Assembly: GCA_028344575.1 (NCBI GenBank)
Contig: JAOMBO010000004.1
Location: 27,980 to 91,979 of the forward strand
Direction of reading: 5' to 3'
Length of the DNA: 64,000 bases
DNA from: Candidatus Nitrosopelagicus sp.
GTDB taxonomy: Archaea; Thermoproteota; Nitrososphaeria; Nitrososphaerales; Nitrosopumilaceae
Below the pieces are notes generated by a model. That model saw only the letters and a program-made list of their open reading frames with translations, was not told the origin of the DNA and did no database searches. The position numbers and the translations under genes were made by a program. This document shows, one piece after another, positions 1-7,031 of this stretch (within the stretch, counting starts at the first letter, position 1; every line of letters starts with the position of its first letter).

Positions 1-606
1 TTTATGAATCACTTTTGAAAAATTTTCATTTAAGACTGCAACATGACAAGTATCTAAATTCAATCCTAAATTTTTAAAATTTTTAGATACTTCAAAAACA
101 TCGTGTGATTTTTCTATTAAAAGACCTGGTTCATATTCCATACAAATTAAAATACTATTTTTTTCCGCAAATTCTAAAATTTCTGATAATGATTTGTTGA
201 TCTGTGTCATTTCATTTTCAAATATTTCCGTATTTTTTATTCCAGATGTAATACATACTGAAGGTGCACTTAACTCCGCAGCTACTTCTATTGCTTTTTT
301 TGTATATTCCACTCTCCATTTTCTTAATGTTTCATTTTTGTTAGATAATGATGGTTCAAATTTTTCATCATTTCCATTTTCTAAATTCCATCCTAATACG
401 GTATTTGCATTAATGTTTGAAACTAATAATTTTCTATTCTCTAAACTACTCTTAATCTGTTTTAATTTTTCATTTGATAATGGTAAAAATGCATGTGGTG
501 TGTCTGCCACTATCTCAAGACCATCATATCCAACATCTGAAATTATTTCAATTGTTTCTAGTAATGAAAATTTTGTAAATGCATTTGTACTGAATCCTGT
601 TTTCAT
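1..606 (-). CDS. Sugar phosphate isomerase/epimerase-like protein (3' end outside window)
   Basis: The first 202 codons are visible; the frame runs off the left edge. The protein has the alternating pattern of a xylose-isomerase-like TIM barrel, with VGYDGLEIVADTPH near residues 25-38, MEYEPG near 146-151 and LNLDTCH near 182-188, which carry the acidic and His residues that bind the metal in this superfamily. The substrate cannot be told from sequence. The start ATG overlaps the stop of the small upstream gene (ATGA), so the two are translationally coupled. Family assignment is good, function open. Confidence 0.8.
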   Translation of the reverse strand, partial: MKTGFSTNAFTKFSLLETIEIISDVGYDGLEIVADTPHAFLPLSNEKLKQIKSSLENRKLLVSNINANTVLGWNLENGNDEKFEPSLSNKNETLRKWRVEYTKKAIEVAAELSAPSVCITSGIKNTEIFENEMTQINKSLSEILEFAEKNSILICMEYEPGLLIEKSHDVFEVSKNFKNLGLNLDTCHVAVLNENFSKVIHK

Positions 607-752
607 TCTTTCATCTTCAAAATATTGACAACTTCAGTTTTTGCTCTTTGGACCATTTCAGGCTCAATGTATGAATCTGGATTCAAGATTTTTGCTGTTT
701 CCCAGATCAAATTTGTGATTTTTGCATCTATTTCATGTTCTTTTCTATTCAT
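603..752 (-). CDS. Small conserved-looking protein, 49 aa
   Basis: A short open frame starting MNRKEHEIDAK and ending NILKMKE, charged and probably helical, with no signal or membrane segment. It ends in a 4-base ATGA overlap with the sugar isomerase-like gene, which is the main reason to call it real. I do not recognise a family. It may be a partner or regulator of the enzyme encoded just downstream. Confidence 0.6.
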   Translation of the reverse strand: MNRKEHEIDAKITNLIWETAKILNPDSYIEPEMVQRAKTEVVNILKMKE

Positions 753-799
753 ATCATTTTTCTTATTTTATAATTAATTATCTTTGTCCAAAAATCCAT

Positions 800-1486
800 T
801 CATAATTTAGATTCCCTTTCTCTTTGAGCCTTGAATTTTCCACGAAATGCAAACGCCGCAATTATGGTTCCTACAAATGGGGCTGTCCAATATAGCCACA
901 AATTTTCCATTACTCCTGATAATAACGCTGGAGCAAGCGCACGGGCTGGATTCATTGAAGCACCTGAAATAAACGCCAAAAATAAAATATCTAATCCCAC
1001 AATGCCTCCAATTGCTACGCCGCTAAATCCTCTCAAACCTTTTGTATACACGACATAAAAGATGACTCCCATGAGCATTGCAGATGCTAAAACTTCCACC
1101 GGAAATATCAAAAGCATGGAAAAATCAAAGTTTGGTGCATTTGCACCTAAATCCGCTTTATCCCCAATTATACTTAGAACAAATAATGAACCTAGTATAG
1201 CACCAATTATCTCTGCTGCAAAATAATACAAAATTTGAATTTTCGATATATGGCCTGTGATATAATACCCGATTGTAACTGCTGGATTGAAATGTGCAAG
1301 TGATATCTTGCCAAATGAATAAACTCCAATTAACAATGCAATGAATGGTGCAACTGCTGCAAATGGAATTCCCAGTTCTCCGTTAAACATCTCTGCGTCC
1401 AAAACAATTGAACCTGTTGCAAAAATTACAAGAATGAATGTTCCAATTAATTCAACTGTAAAAATTTGTAAATTTGAATATGCCAT
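800..1486 (-). CDS. Aquaporin/aquaglyceroporin (MIP family) in an arsenic module
   Basis: A 228-residue six-helix channel. Both half-helix signatures are present: FNPAVT with NPA at residues 67-69 and MNPAR with NPA at 179-181 followed by the selectivity-filter Arg182. The gene starts in a TAATG overlap with the stop of arsC and lies opposite arsR. In Sinorhizobium meliloti an aquaglyceroporin (AqpS) replaces an arsenite pump in just this setting, letting arsenite formed inside the cell leave by diffusion; that role here is inference from context. No ArsB or Acr3 pump is seen nearby. Water or glycerol transport is the alternative. Confidence 0.9.
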   Translation of the reverse strand: MAYSNLQIFTVELIGTFILVIFATGSIVLDAEMFNGELGIPFAAVAPFIALLIGVYSFGKISLAHFNPAVTIGYYITGHISKIQILYYFAAEIIGAILGSLFVLSIIGDKADLGANAPNFDFSMLLIFPVEVLASAMLMGVIFYVVYTKGLRGFSGVAIGGIVGLDILFLAFISGASMNPARALAPALLSGVMENLWLYWTAPFVGTIIAAFAFRGKFKAQRERESKL

Positions 1487-1893
1487 TATTTCTCATTATC
1501 TATTGATGCAATCAAACTCAAAACTTCAGATTTTATCTGATCACGAATCTCTCTGACCTGTTCTATTGTTTTTTCTTTAGGGTCTGGTATATTCCAATCA
1601 ATTACATCTTTTACAAAAAGTGCTGGACATGATTCTTTATCCATGCATCCCATGTTAACTGTCTTAAATGAATTAGAAATCATTGATTGAGATAGTGTTT
1701 TTGGAGATTGATTTGTCATGTCAATTCCAATTTCTTTCATTACTTGTATAACAACTGGATTTAGATTTCTTGAAGGAACTGTTCCTGCACTAATTACATT
1801 AAATTTATCTTCTGAGAATTTTTTGAAAAATGCTTCCGCCATCTGACTACGACCTGCATTTTCTACACATACAAACAGAACATCTCTAGTCAT
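1486..1893 (-). CDS. arsC: Arsenate reductase, low-molecular-weight phosphatase type
   Basis: 135 residues with the CX5R phosphate loop at Cys9-Arg15 (CVENAGRS). The extra redox cysteines of thioredoxin-coupled ArsC are present at Cys83 and Cys89 (GCMDKESCP), as is the general-acid Asp in IPDP near 104. These three cysteines separate it from plain tyrosine phosphatases. The enzyme reduces arsenate to arsenite in the cytoplasm. It is the first gene of a two-gene unit with the aquaporin and is divergent from arsR, whose palindromic spacer likely controls both. Confidence 0.92.
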   Translation of the reverse strand: MTRDVLFVCVENAGRSQMAEAFFKKFSEDKFNVISAGTVPSRNLNPVVIQVMKEIGIDMTNQSPKTLSQSMISNSFKTVNMGCMDKESCPALFVKDVIDWNIPDPKEKTIEQVREIRDQIKSEVLSLIASIDNEK

Positions 1894-1894
1894 A

Positions 1895-1910
1895 ATATTT
1901 ATATAAATAT
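1895..1910. promoter_or_regulatory. Palindrome in the arsC/arsR divergent spacer (putative ArsR operator)
   Basis: The 41-bp spacer holds a perfect 16-bp palindrome, ATATTTATATAAATAT. Its right half, ATATAAATAT, recurs at 1917-1926. An AT-rich dyad between divergent arsR and arsC is the expected place for ArsR binding; it may also overlap the TATA boxes, giving simple steric repression. AT-richness makes chance palindromes common, so confidence is moderate. Confidence 0.5.
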
Positions 1911-1934
1911 ATGTTGATATAAATATTAATTGAT

Positions 1935-2234
1935 ATGAATGGACCTGCTCTTTTGAAGTGTATTTGTGATGAAACTAGATTTGAAATTTTAGAATTATTA
2001 CAAATAGACAATGAATTGTGTGTAAATGATTTTGTTGAAAAATTAGAAAAAGATCAACCGCTTGTTTCGCATCATCTCAAAACTCTAAAGCAATGTGGAA
2101 TTGTAAAATCAAGAAACGAGGGAAAAAAGGCAATGTATTCAATTTCTAATCCTCAACTATCTACTTTGATATCTGCTGTGACTAAAACAAGCAATAAAAT
2201 CCCAACTTTATGTACTGATGAAAACTCTTGCTAG
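1935..2234 (+). CDS. arsR: ArsR-family metalloregulator
   Basis: A 99-residue winged-helix protein. The recognition region QPLVSHHLKTLKQCGIV sits at residues 41-57. The metal-site helix reads ELCVND at 27-32, with one cysteine (Cys29) where classical ArsR has ELCVCDL; other cysteines are at 9, 11, 54, 93 and 99, so the As(III) site may use a different set. It presumably represses itself and the divergent arsC-aquaporin unit until arsenite binds. Its 3' end overlaps the convergent sbtB gene by 4 bp. Confidence 0.88.
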   Translation: MNGPALLKCICDETRFEILELLQIDNELCVNDFVEKLEKDQPLVSHHLKTLKQCGIVKSRNEGKKAMYSISNPQLSTLISAVTKTSNKIPTLCTDENSC

Positions 2235-2533
2235 AACTTTTCTGTTCTAACTACGCCAACATCACTAACGTACAAAATTATGGTAAAATCTGGAAATAAT
2301 GTTCTAGATATATCCTCAATTACTGCTGATAATTTCTCTTCACGCATAATTACCTCCACTTTGACATTTTTTTCAGATTGTATTCCTTGACCTCTTAATC
2401 CCTTTTCTCCATTACCATCCACTTCATAAGATGTGTATCCTGTAATTTCATGATTCTTCAAAATATCGATGACATTTTTTTGTGCCAATATTTCACAGGT
2501 GATTGTAAGTAATTTTACATCATAGAGTTTCAT
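2231..2533 (-). CDS. sbtB: PII-like regulator of the bicarbonate transporter (SbtB type)
   Basis: 100 residues with PII-like topology: beta strand KLLTITCEIL, a helix, the GYTSYEVDGNGEKG T-loop region, strand KVEVIM and a second helix. It starts in a 4-base ATGA overlap with the stop of sbtA, the usual sbtA-sbtB arrangement. In cyanobacteria SbtB binds adenyl nucleotides and gates SbtA. The C-terminus (VGVVRTEKF) lacks the cysteine R-loop motif found in many cyanobacterial SbtB proteins, so redox control of that kind is not expected. Confidence 0.75.
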   Translation of the reverse strand: MKLYDVKLLTITCEILAQKNVIDILKNHEITGYTSYEVDGNGEKGLRGQGIQSEKNVKVEVIMREEKLSAVIEDISRTLFPDFTIILYVSDVGVVRTEKF

Positions 2534-3612
2534 ATGAACACCCTTGTAACGTAATTGAATAAGTCTATTGCTTCTTCACCATGTACCCATGTTGAAACGG
2601 TGAACATGATTGGTAGTAACACGATAATATTGTATGGGAATGTAATTCCTAAAGCTGATGTAATGTATAGACTTGGATTAGCTTGAGGTATGGCATGACG
2701 TAAAACAGCTGGTGCTGCAATAAATGATGCACTAGCCAAAAGTAATCCAAACATAACTGCCCCACCTAAACTTAATCCCAATGCTGTTGAAACTAGTACG
2801 CCAATTATTCCATTAATTGTTGGCATTATTATTGCAAATGAGGTAAGAAAAACTCCAACCTTTTTGATATCCTCTAATCTTTGTCCTGCAATTATTCCCA
2901 TCTCAATCATAAAAATTACTATTGCTCCTGTAAACAGATCATCAAAAACAATACTGATTGGTTCAAAACCTTCTTCTCCAATTATGTATCCAATTACAAT
3001 ACTTCCAAGTAAAATCACAATTGCTTTTCCTGTAATTGATTCTTTTAAGACCTGGGAAAGTTTTGTTTTAGTTTCTTTCATTCCCATGTCGATATCAGAT
3101 ACTTTGTCACCTGAAAATGACTGTTTTTTTGTACGAATCTGTTTTGATACTGCCATGTTTGTCAAAAATATTGCCAGGATGAATGCTACAGGTTCTAACA
3201 CTGCAAGAATTGCTGCCAAATACCCTTCTGATGTTACTCCTTGATTTTTGAGAAATGACAATCCTACTGAGAATGTTACTGCTCCAACTGCACCGTATGT
3301 GGATGCTAATGCGTATGAATCAAAGATGTTGAATTTACCTAATCTTCTTAGAATTTGATAATGGTTCAACGTGAATAATAATGACAGACCTATTGCAACT
3401 AGCATTGGTACTAACATCTCCTCAAAACCCGTTTTTCTCATCTCTATTCCTCCATGAAGGCCGATAGCAGCTAGGAGGTATATTGGCAAAAACTCTGAAA
3501 TTGCTTCAGGAATTTTTAAATCAGATTTTATTCGTGCTGCAATAATCCCAAACAAGAAGAATAGGATGATTGGAGTTAGCAGATTCGATTGGATTAATTC
3601 TAAAATATCCAT
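2530..3612 (-). CDS. sbtA: Sodium-dependent bicarbonate transporter, SbtA family
   Basis: 360 residues, about ten membrane helices in two inverted halves split by a charged cytoplasmic loop near residues 155-190. Family landmarks include IPEAISEFLPIYLLAAIGLHGG near the N-terminus and IPQANPSLYIT near residue 310. SbtA takes up bicarbonate with sodium; in an autotroph of this type it would feed the bicarbonate-using acetyl-CoA/propionyl-CoA carboxylase of the 3HP/4HB cycle. The coupled sbtB gene strongly supports the call. Divergent from the PII-like gene at 3765. Confidence 0.85.
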   Translation of the reverse strand: MDILELIQSNLLTPIILFFLFGIIAARIKSDLKIPEAISEFLPIYLLAAIGLHGGIEMRKTGFEEMLVPMLVAIGLSLLFTLNHYQILRRLGKFNIFDSYALASTYGAVGAVTFSVGLSFLKNQGVTSEGYLAAILAVLEPVAFILAIFLTNMAVSKQIRTKKQSFSGDKVSDIDMGMKETKTKLSQVLKESITGKAIVILLGSIVIGYIIGEEGFEPISIVFDDLFTGAIVIFMIEMGIIAGQRLEDIKKVGVFLTSFAIIMPTINGIIGVLVSTALGLSLGGAVMFGLLLASASFIAAPAVLRHAIPQANPSLYITSALGITFPYNIIVLLPIMFTVSTWVHGEEAIDLFNYVTRVFI

Positions 3613-3735
3613 TAGCTATATTTGAAAAAATTTTCTGCTGAAATAAAAATCCAGAGGTCATTTTTGATGCCTATAGTGATAATCAATTGATATGCATTTG
3701 ATATAATATTCCATAGTTTCGAAATAATGATTATG

Positions 3736-3744
3736 TATAATAAA
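3736..3744 (+). promoter_or_regulatory. TATA box for the PII-like chimera gene
   Basis: TATAATAAA lies 29 bp before the ATG at 3765, the spacing expected for a leaderless archaeal transcript. The rest of the 152-bp divergent spacer with sbtA (3613-3764) contains a direct repeat, TTGATAT-GCAT-TTGATAT, near 3688-3706, which could bind a regulator shared by both genes. Confidence 0.5.
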
Positions 3745-3764
3745 GAATAATTCAGCGAAATATT

Positions 3765-4331
3765 ATGAAGAAGATTGAAGCAATCATCAATCGAAAAAAT
3801 TACCCAGTTCTTCGTGAAAAATTAGATTCTTTGGGTATTGACATTATCGATAAACGAAATTTAGAAGACAGTAAATTCATCAGTGAATCAAAAGGTTCTC
3901 GTGCTGGTGGAACTGGTGTTAGATCTACAATGCTTGCAAAAATTGAATTGGCCATGCAAGATAAAGAAGCACGTGCGGTCCTGGAAATAATTTCTAAAAA
4001 TTCAGGTCTTCCTCAATCTATCAAGAGTAAAATTTTTGTCTTTGATATGGAAGAAAGTATTGATCTATCCACTCTTGAAGGCCAGGCTGATGTAGAACCT
4101 GAAGAAAAACCTATTCCTGTTAGATTTGCTACAAAACGTAATAGATTGGTTCCACTCCAAAAGCGAACCTTGTACAAATTAGAACAATATTACGATGAGC
4201 ATAGTGAAATTTTAGAATCTGACTATAGAATTCGTTCATTTAGCGATTTTGTTAATTATTGTATCTTGAAATACCTTCCAACCCTAGATAAGCAATTAAA
4301 GAATCCAACAATGCTTTATGAAGATATTTAG
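3765..4331 (+). CDS. Divergent PII-family protein with an added C-terminal domain
   Basis: 188 residues. Residues 1-107 follow the PII plan: MKKIEAII first strand, GSRAGGTGVR in the T-loop region, strand LAKIELAM, helix EARAVLEIIS, then KSKIFVFDMEESIDLSTLEG like the end of a classic PII. The T-loop is shorter and the B- and C-loop ATP signatures are degenerate. A linker rich in Glu/Pro leads to a helical tail (125-188, with LQKRTLYKLEQYY and RSFSDFVNYCILKYLP) not found in ordinary PII proteins; its pattern recalls ribbon-helix-helix or other small binding domains but I cannot name it. Divergent from sbtAB and close to glnK-amt, it may link carbon and nitrogen sensing. Confidence 0.75.
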   Translation: MKKIEAIINRKNYPVLREKLDSLGIDIIDKRNLEDSKFISESKGSRAGGTGVRSTMLAKIELAMQDKEARAVLEIISKNSGLPQSIKSKIFVFDMEESIDLSTLEGQADVEPEEKPIPVRFATKRNRLVPLQKRTLYKLEQYYDEHSEILESDYRIRSFSDFVNYCILKYLPTLDKQLKNPTMLYEDI

Positions 4332-4340
4332 TAATTTTTT

Positions 4341-4460
4341 TTAAATATAATCTGCAAACAAATACAGACCGAGTAAGGTCATACCTACTGCTGCAAAGCC
4401 AAGTTTGGCAACAAAGATTTTTGATTTTCTAATTTGAGTTGTAATTTGTTCTAGTTTCAA
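4341..4460 (-). CDS. 39-aa single-helix membrane protein downstream of glnK
   Basis: TTG start overlapping the TGA stop of the upstream gene (TTGA). The N-terminal half is basic (EQITTQIRKSK) and is followed by a hydrophobic helix (KLGFAAVGMTLLGLYLFA). The overlap and the same-strand series starting at glnK argue that it is translated. No family recognised; it would be missed by usual length cut-offs. Confidence 0.5.
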   Translation of the reverse strand: MKLEQITTQIRKSKIFVAKLGFAAVGMTLLGLYLFADYI

Positions 4461-4732
4461 TTTATTTTGATTAACCTTCGTTTTGTTCCACGTTCTGTGG
4501 TAATATATGCCATTTTTGGTTTGGATGACTCAATTTCTGAAGAATTTTCCAAATATTTTGTTACAGTTCCTCTTGCTGAGGTGATCACTGTTTTATTTCT
4601 TTTAGATAAAATGACTGATGCGGTTCTTCTTGATTGATATTCTTTGAATGTTTGTCCTGCCCAGTTGTAGCTGATATCCTCTTCAACTATTTTGTTTGAG
4701 GTTCCACGTTTTGTTATTAATCTAAGGCTCAT
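4457..4732 (-). CDS. Uncharacterised basic protein, 91 aa
   Basis: Starts MSLRLITKRG, five bases after the stop of the 40-aa gene, with a Shine-Dalgarno-like TGAGGA just upstream of the ATG; the frame is open further upstream but would overlap the neighbour. The protein is rich in Arg, Lys, Ser and Thr. RG-containing stretches recur (ITKRGTSNK, ITSARGTVTK, ITTERGTKRR), spaced about 40-45 residues, suggesting an internal repeat. No membrane helix. Part of the glnK-linked run of small genes; function unknown. Confidence 0.65.
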   Translation of the reverse strand: MSLRLITKRGTSNKIVEEDISYNWAGQTFKEYQSRRTASVILSKRNKTVITSARGTVTKYLENSSEIESSKPKMAYITTERGTKRRLIKIN

Positions 4733-4737
4733 ATTCC

Positions 4738-4860
4738 TCAGTTCACCAACATTATCATAATTACAGGTGGAATTACGACTATTACGCCTATAATTGTGCA
4801 TTTTAGATAGTCTAATTTGGTTAATTTTGAGAATTTACTTCTATCGAGTGATAATTTCAT
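4738..4860 (-). CDS. 40-aa single-helix membrane protein directly after glnK
   Basis: ATG at 4860 lies one base from the glnK stop. The first 20 residues are basic (MKLSLDRSKFSKLTKLDYLK) and are followed by a helix IIGVIVVIPPVIMIMLV, so the N-terminus should face the cytoplasm. An in-frame extension upstream exists but lies inside glnK. The tight spacing suggests co-expression with glnK. Family unknown. Confidence 0.6.
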   Translation of the reverse strand: MKLSLDRSKFSKLTKLDYLKCTIIGVIVVIPPVIMIMLVN

Positions 4861-4861
4861 T

Positions 4862-5191
4862 TTAGATAACTTCTTCCCCTTCGTTTCCGGATTTGATATC
4901 AATTGCCCGTAACATTTGTGAGATGAAAATTTTACCATTTCTTGCGTTCTTCTTGATAATGTCTACGGTTTTTTCTTCTTTTGACTCTGGAACTACTACC
5001 ATCATTCTATATTTGTCGCCAAAATGAGGTGTAAACACTTCCATACCTTTTGATGTGTGAATTTCAGGTTCAGTTTTTGCACCTCGACCTCTAACTTTGA
5101 TAATTGTTAGTCCGCCAACGTCAATTTCTTTTAATCCTTCACTGATTTCCATCACGTCGTTTTCTGCAAGTATGACTTCAAGTTTTAACAT
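4862..5191 (-). CDS. glnK: PII signal protein GlnK
   Basis: 109 residues, full PII fold: first strand KLEVILAEND, T-loop GRGAKTEPEIHTSKG, B-loop NARNGKIFIS near residues 84-93 and C-terminal IDIKSGNEGEEVI. The T-loop lacks the uridylylated Tyr51 of enteric GlnK, so control is likely by ATP/ADP/2-oxoglutarate alone. It is divergent from amt across 112 bp, and GlnK plugs Amt channels in known systems. It heads a run of three tiny genes on the same strand. Confidence 0.9.
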   Translation of the reverse strand: MLKLEVILAENDVMEISEGLKEIDVGGLTIIKVRGRGAKTEPEIHTSKGMEVFTPHFGDKYRMMVVVPESKEEKTVDIIKKNARNGKIFISQMLRAIDIKSGNEGEEVI

Positions 5192-5303
5192 GAATTATTT
5201 TATCTGTCAAAGTAATTAATAATTTAGAAATTGTACATCTTTTGATTATCACTGATAACCAAATTGGTAAACTGTTAAATGAAAAAAACTTTCAAAATTT
5301 TTA

Positions 5304-6596
5304 ATGATAGATACCGGAGACACAGCATGGATGTTAATAGCAGGATGCTTGGTTCTGTTAATGATCCCAGCACTTGGATTATTCGAGTCGGGTCTTTTGC
5401 GAAAGAAAAATGTGGTTTCGATTTTCATGCAGATCTTCTTTGGAATGTCACTCCTAAGTGTAATGTGGTTTGTCTTCGGATTCAGTCTATCATTTGGTCC
5501 ATCAACACAGGGTATTATTGGTAATCTTGATTGGACATTTTTGAAAGGAATTCCTTGGGATGCACCTCTTGAACAGTACGCGCCAACAATTCCTGGTGTA
5601 TTATTTGTAAAGTTCCAATTGATGTTTGCATGTATCACACCTTTACTACTAACTGGAACTATCGCTGAAAGAATGAAGTTCAGCTCTTTTATCATATTCA
5701 TATCTGCATGGTCAATGCTCATCTATTACCCAATCGTTCACATGGTTTGGGGTGGTGGATGGTTAGCAGAACTTGGTGTAGTTGACTTTGCTGGTGGTAT
5801 CGTTATTCACACTACTGTAGGAATGGCAGCACTTGCAGCCGCTTTAGTACTTGGAAAAAGAAGAGGATTTGGCCCTGCCATAAACATCCCTCACAGCATT
5901 CCTCTTGCAGTATTAGGATCTTCATTATTATGGCTAGGATGGTTCGGATTTAACGCAGGAAGCGCACTCGCATCTGGCGGTGTAGCAGGAAATACTGTAA
6001 TTGTAACTCACTTGGCATCTTCTGTATCTGCTCTAATCTGGGCTGGATTGTCTTGGATGCGTACAGGAAAACCATCTATCGTTGCTACAATAAACGGCGC
6101 TATTGCTGGTCTTGCAGGAATTACCCCTGCATCAGGCTTTGTCAGCGTAGAACATGCATTTGTTCTTGCAATAGCAATTGGTATCTTATCATACGGAGGA
6201 GTCGTACTAATTAGAGATAAATTAAAAATTGATGATTCACTTGATGTAAGTTCCGTTCACGGTATTGCAGGAATTGTAGGTGCACTTGGAATTGGAATAT
6301 TCGCAAGCACTTTGATTAATCCTGCAGGTGTTGACGGCTTGCTCATTTCTGGAAGTCTGGATCAAATCTGGATACAGGGTGTTGGAATTGCAGTTGCTGC
6401 TGCTATGGGCTTTGGTGGAACATGGCTACTTTTACAGTTAATCAAACATCTTATTGGTATACGTGTCGAACCAGAACAAGAAGACGTTGGTTTGGATATC
6501 AGTGAACATGCAGAACAAGCTTACTCTGATGAAGAAGAGTTCAAGTTAAGCCTTGATGAAAAATTAGAATCATCAAAAAAGAAATCTGACGCTTGA
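5304..6596 (+). CDS. amt: Ammonium transporter (Amt/Mep/Rh family)
   Basis: 430 residues with about eleven membrane helices. The pore twin histidines are His169 (GGIVIHTTVGM) and His319 (SSVHGIAGIVGAL). LGLFESGLLRKKN near 24-36 and FQLMFACITP are further family landmarks. A long acidic/basic cytoplasmic tail of roughly 50 residues ends the protein. It would supply ammonium for assimilation and perhaps as energy substrate. The divergent glnK argues for PII control of flux. Confidence 0.95.
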   Translation: MIDTGDTAWMLIAGCLVLLMIPALGLFESGLLRKKNVVSIFMQIFFGMSLLSVMWFVFGFSLSFGPSTQGIIGNLDWTFLKGIPWDAPLEQYAPTIPGVLFVKFQLMFACITPLLLTGTIAERMKFSSFIIFISAWSMLIYYPIVHMVWGGGWLAELGVVDFAGGIVIHTTVGMAALAAALVLGKRRGFGPAINIPHSIPLAVLGSSLLWLGWFGFNAGSALASGGVAGNTVIVTHLASSVSALIWAGLSWMRTGKPSIVATINGAIAGLAGITPASGFVSVEHAFVLAIAIGILSYGGVVLIRDKLKIDDSLDVSSVHGIAGIVGALGIGIFASTLINPAGVDGLLISGSLDQIWIQGVGIAVAAAMGFGGTWLLLQLIKHLIGIRVEPEQEDVGLDISEHAEQAYSDEEEFKLSLDEKLESSKKKSDA

Positions 6597-6602
6597 TGTC
6601 TG

Positions 6603-6659
6603 ATGGATGACGATAAAGAATACGAAGAGAGACCTGAATGGGAATGGCTGAAGAAATAG
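6603..6659 (+). CDS. Possible 18-aa microprotein between amt and the next gene
   Basis: Reads MDDDKEYEERPEWEWLKK and ends inside the start region of the following gene. Very acidic with two tryptophans. It begins a few bases after the amt stop. Only the position and the odd composition support it; a chance frame or a leader peptide are equally possible. Confidence 0.2.
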   Translation: MDDDKEYEERPEWEWLKK

Positions 6660-7027
6660 TAACTACACAATCTTATGAAAAACTTTGTAGTGATGTACTT
6701 TATTCAAATGAAAGTGTTCGTTTTGTAGGTTTGGTAAATAATAAATCTGATTTAATACACAGTGTTCAAAAAAAAGATTTAGATCCACTTTTGGATGATG
6801 ATGAAATAAAAATTTCAATAAATTACTCATTGGAAAGATGGAGAAAAGCACAAAATCTTTCATTTCGTTTAGGTCATGAAAAACTCACACTAACTGAATA
6901 TGAACATGTAACTTTAATTTCAATTCCATATGATGGAAAATTATTACTAATCAGTACTCAGCCAACTATACATTATCATGAAATGATACAAGCAATCATT
7001 TCTGTAATTCCTCCATGGGAGAATTAA
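6638..7027 (+). CDS. Thaumarchaeal DUF6659-like protein
   Basis: 129 residues (an alternative ATG at 6644 gives MAEEIV). The pattern YEKLCSDVLYSNESVRFVGLVN followed by a strand-helix plan and a late YEHVTLISIPYDGKLLLIST resembles roadblock-like small proteins, often called DUF6659, that occur in many copies in ammonia-oxidising archaea; this naming is from memory of the family. No membrane segment. It precedes the flavin reductase gene by 4 bases, so the two may be co-transcribed. Confidence 0.6.
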   Translation: MGMAEEIVTTQSYEKLCSDVLYSNESVRFVGLVNNKSDLIHSVQKKDLDPLLDDDEIKISINYSLERWRKAQNLSFRLGHEKLTLTEYEHVTLISIPYDGKLLLISTQPTIHYHEMIQAIISVIPPWEN

Positions 7028-7031
7028 TAAT

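Noticed and set aside
194..628. Plus-strand open frame of 144 codons
   Set aside because: It is antisense to the sugar isomerase-like gene, whose motifs are clear; the frame has hydrophobic, low-quality composition.
4332..4460. Treating 4332-4456 as an empty spacer
   Set aside because: A TTG-led 39-codon frame with a membrane helix overlaps the previous stop, so it is better read as a gene.
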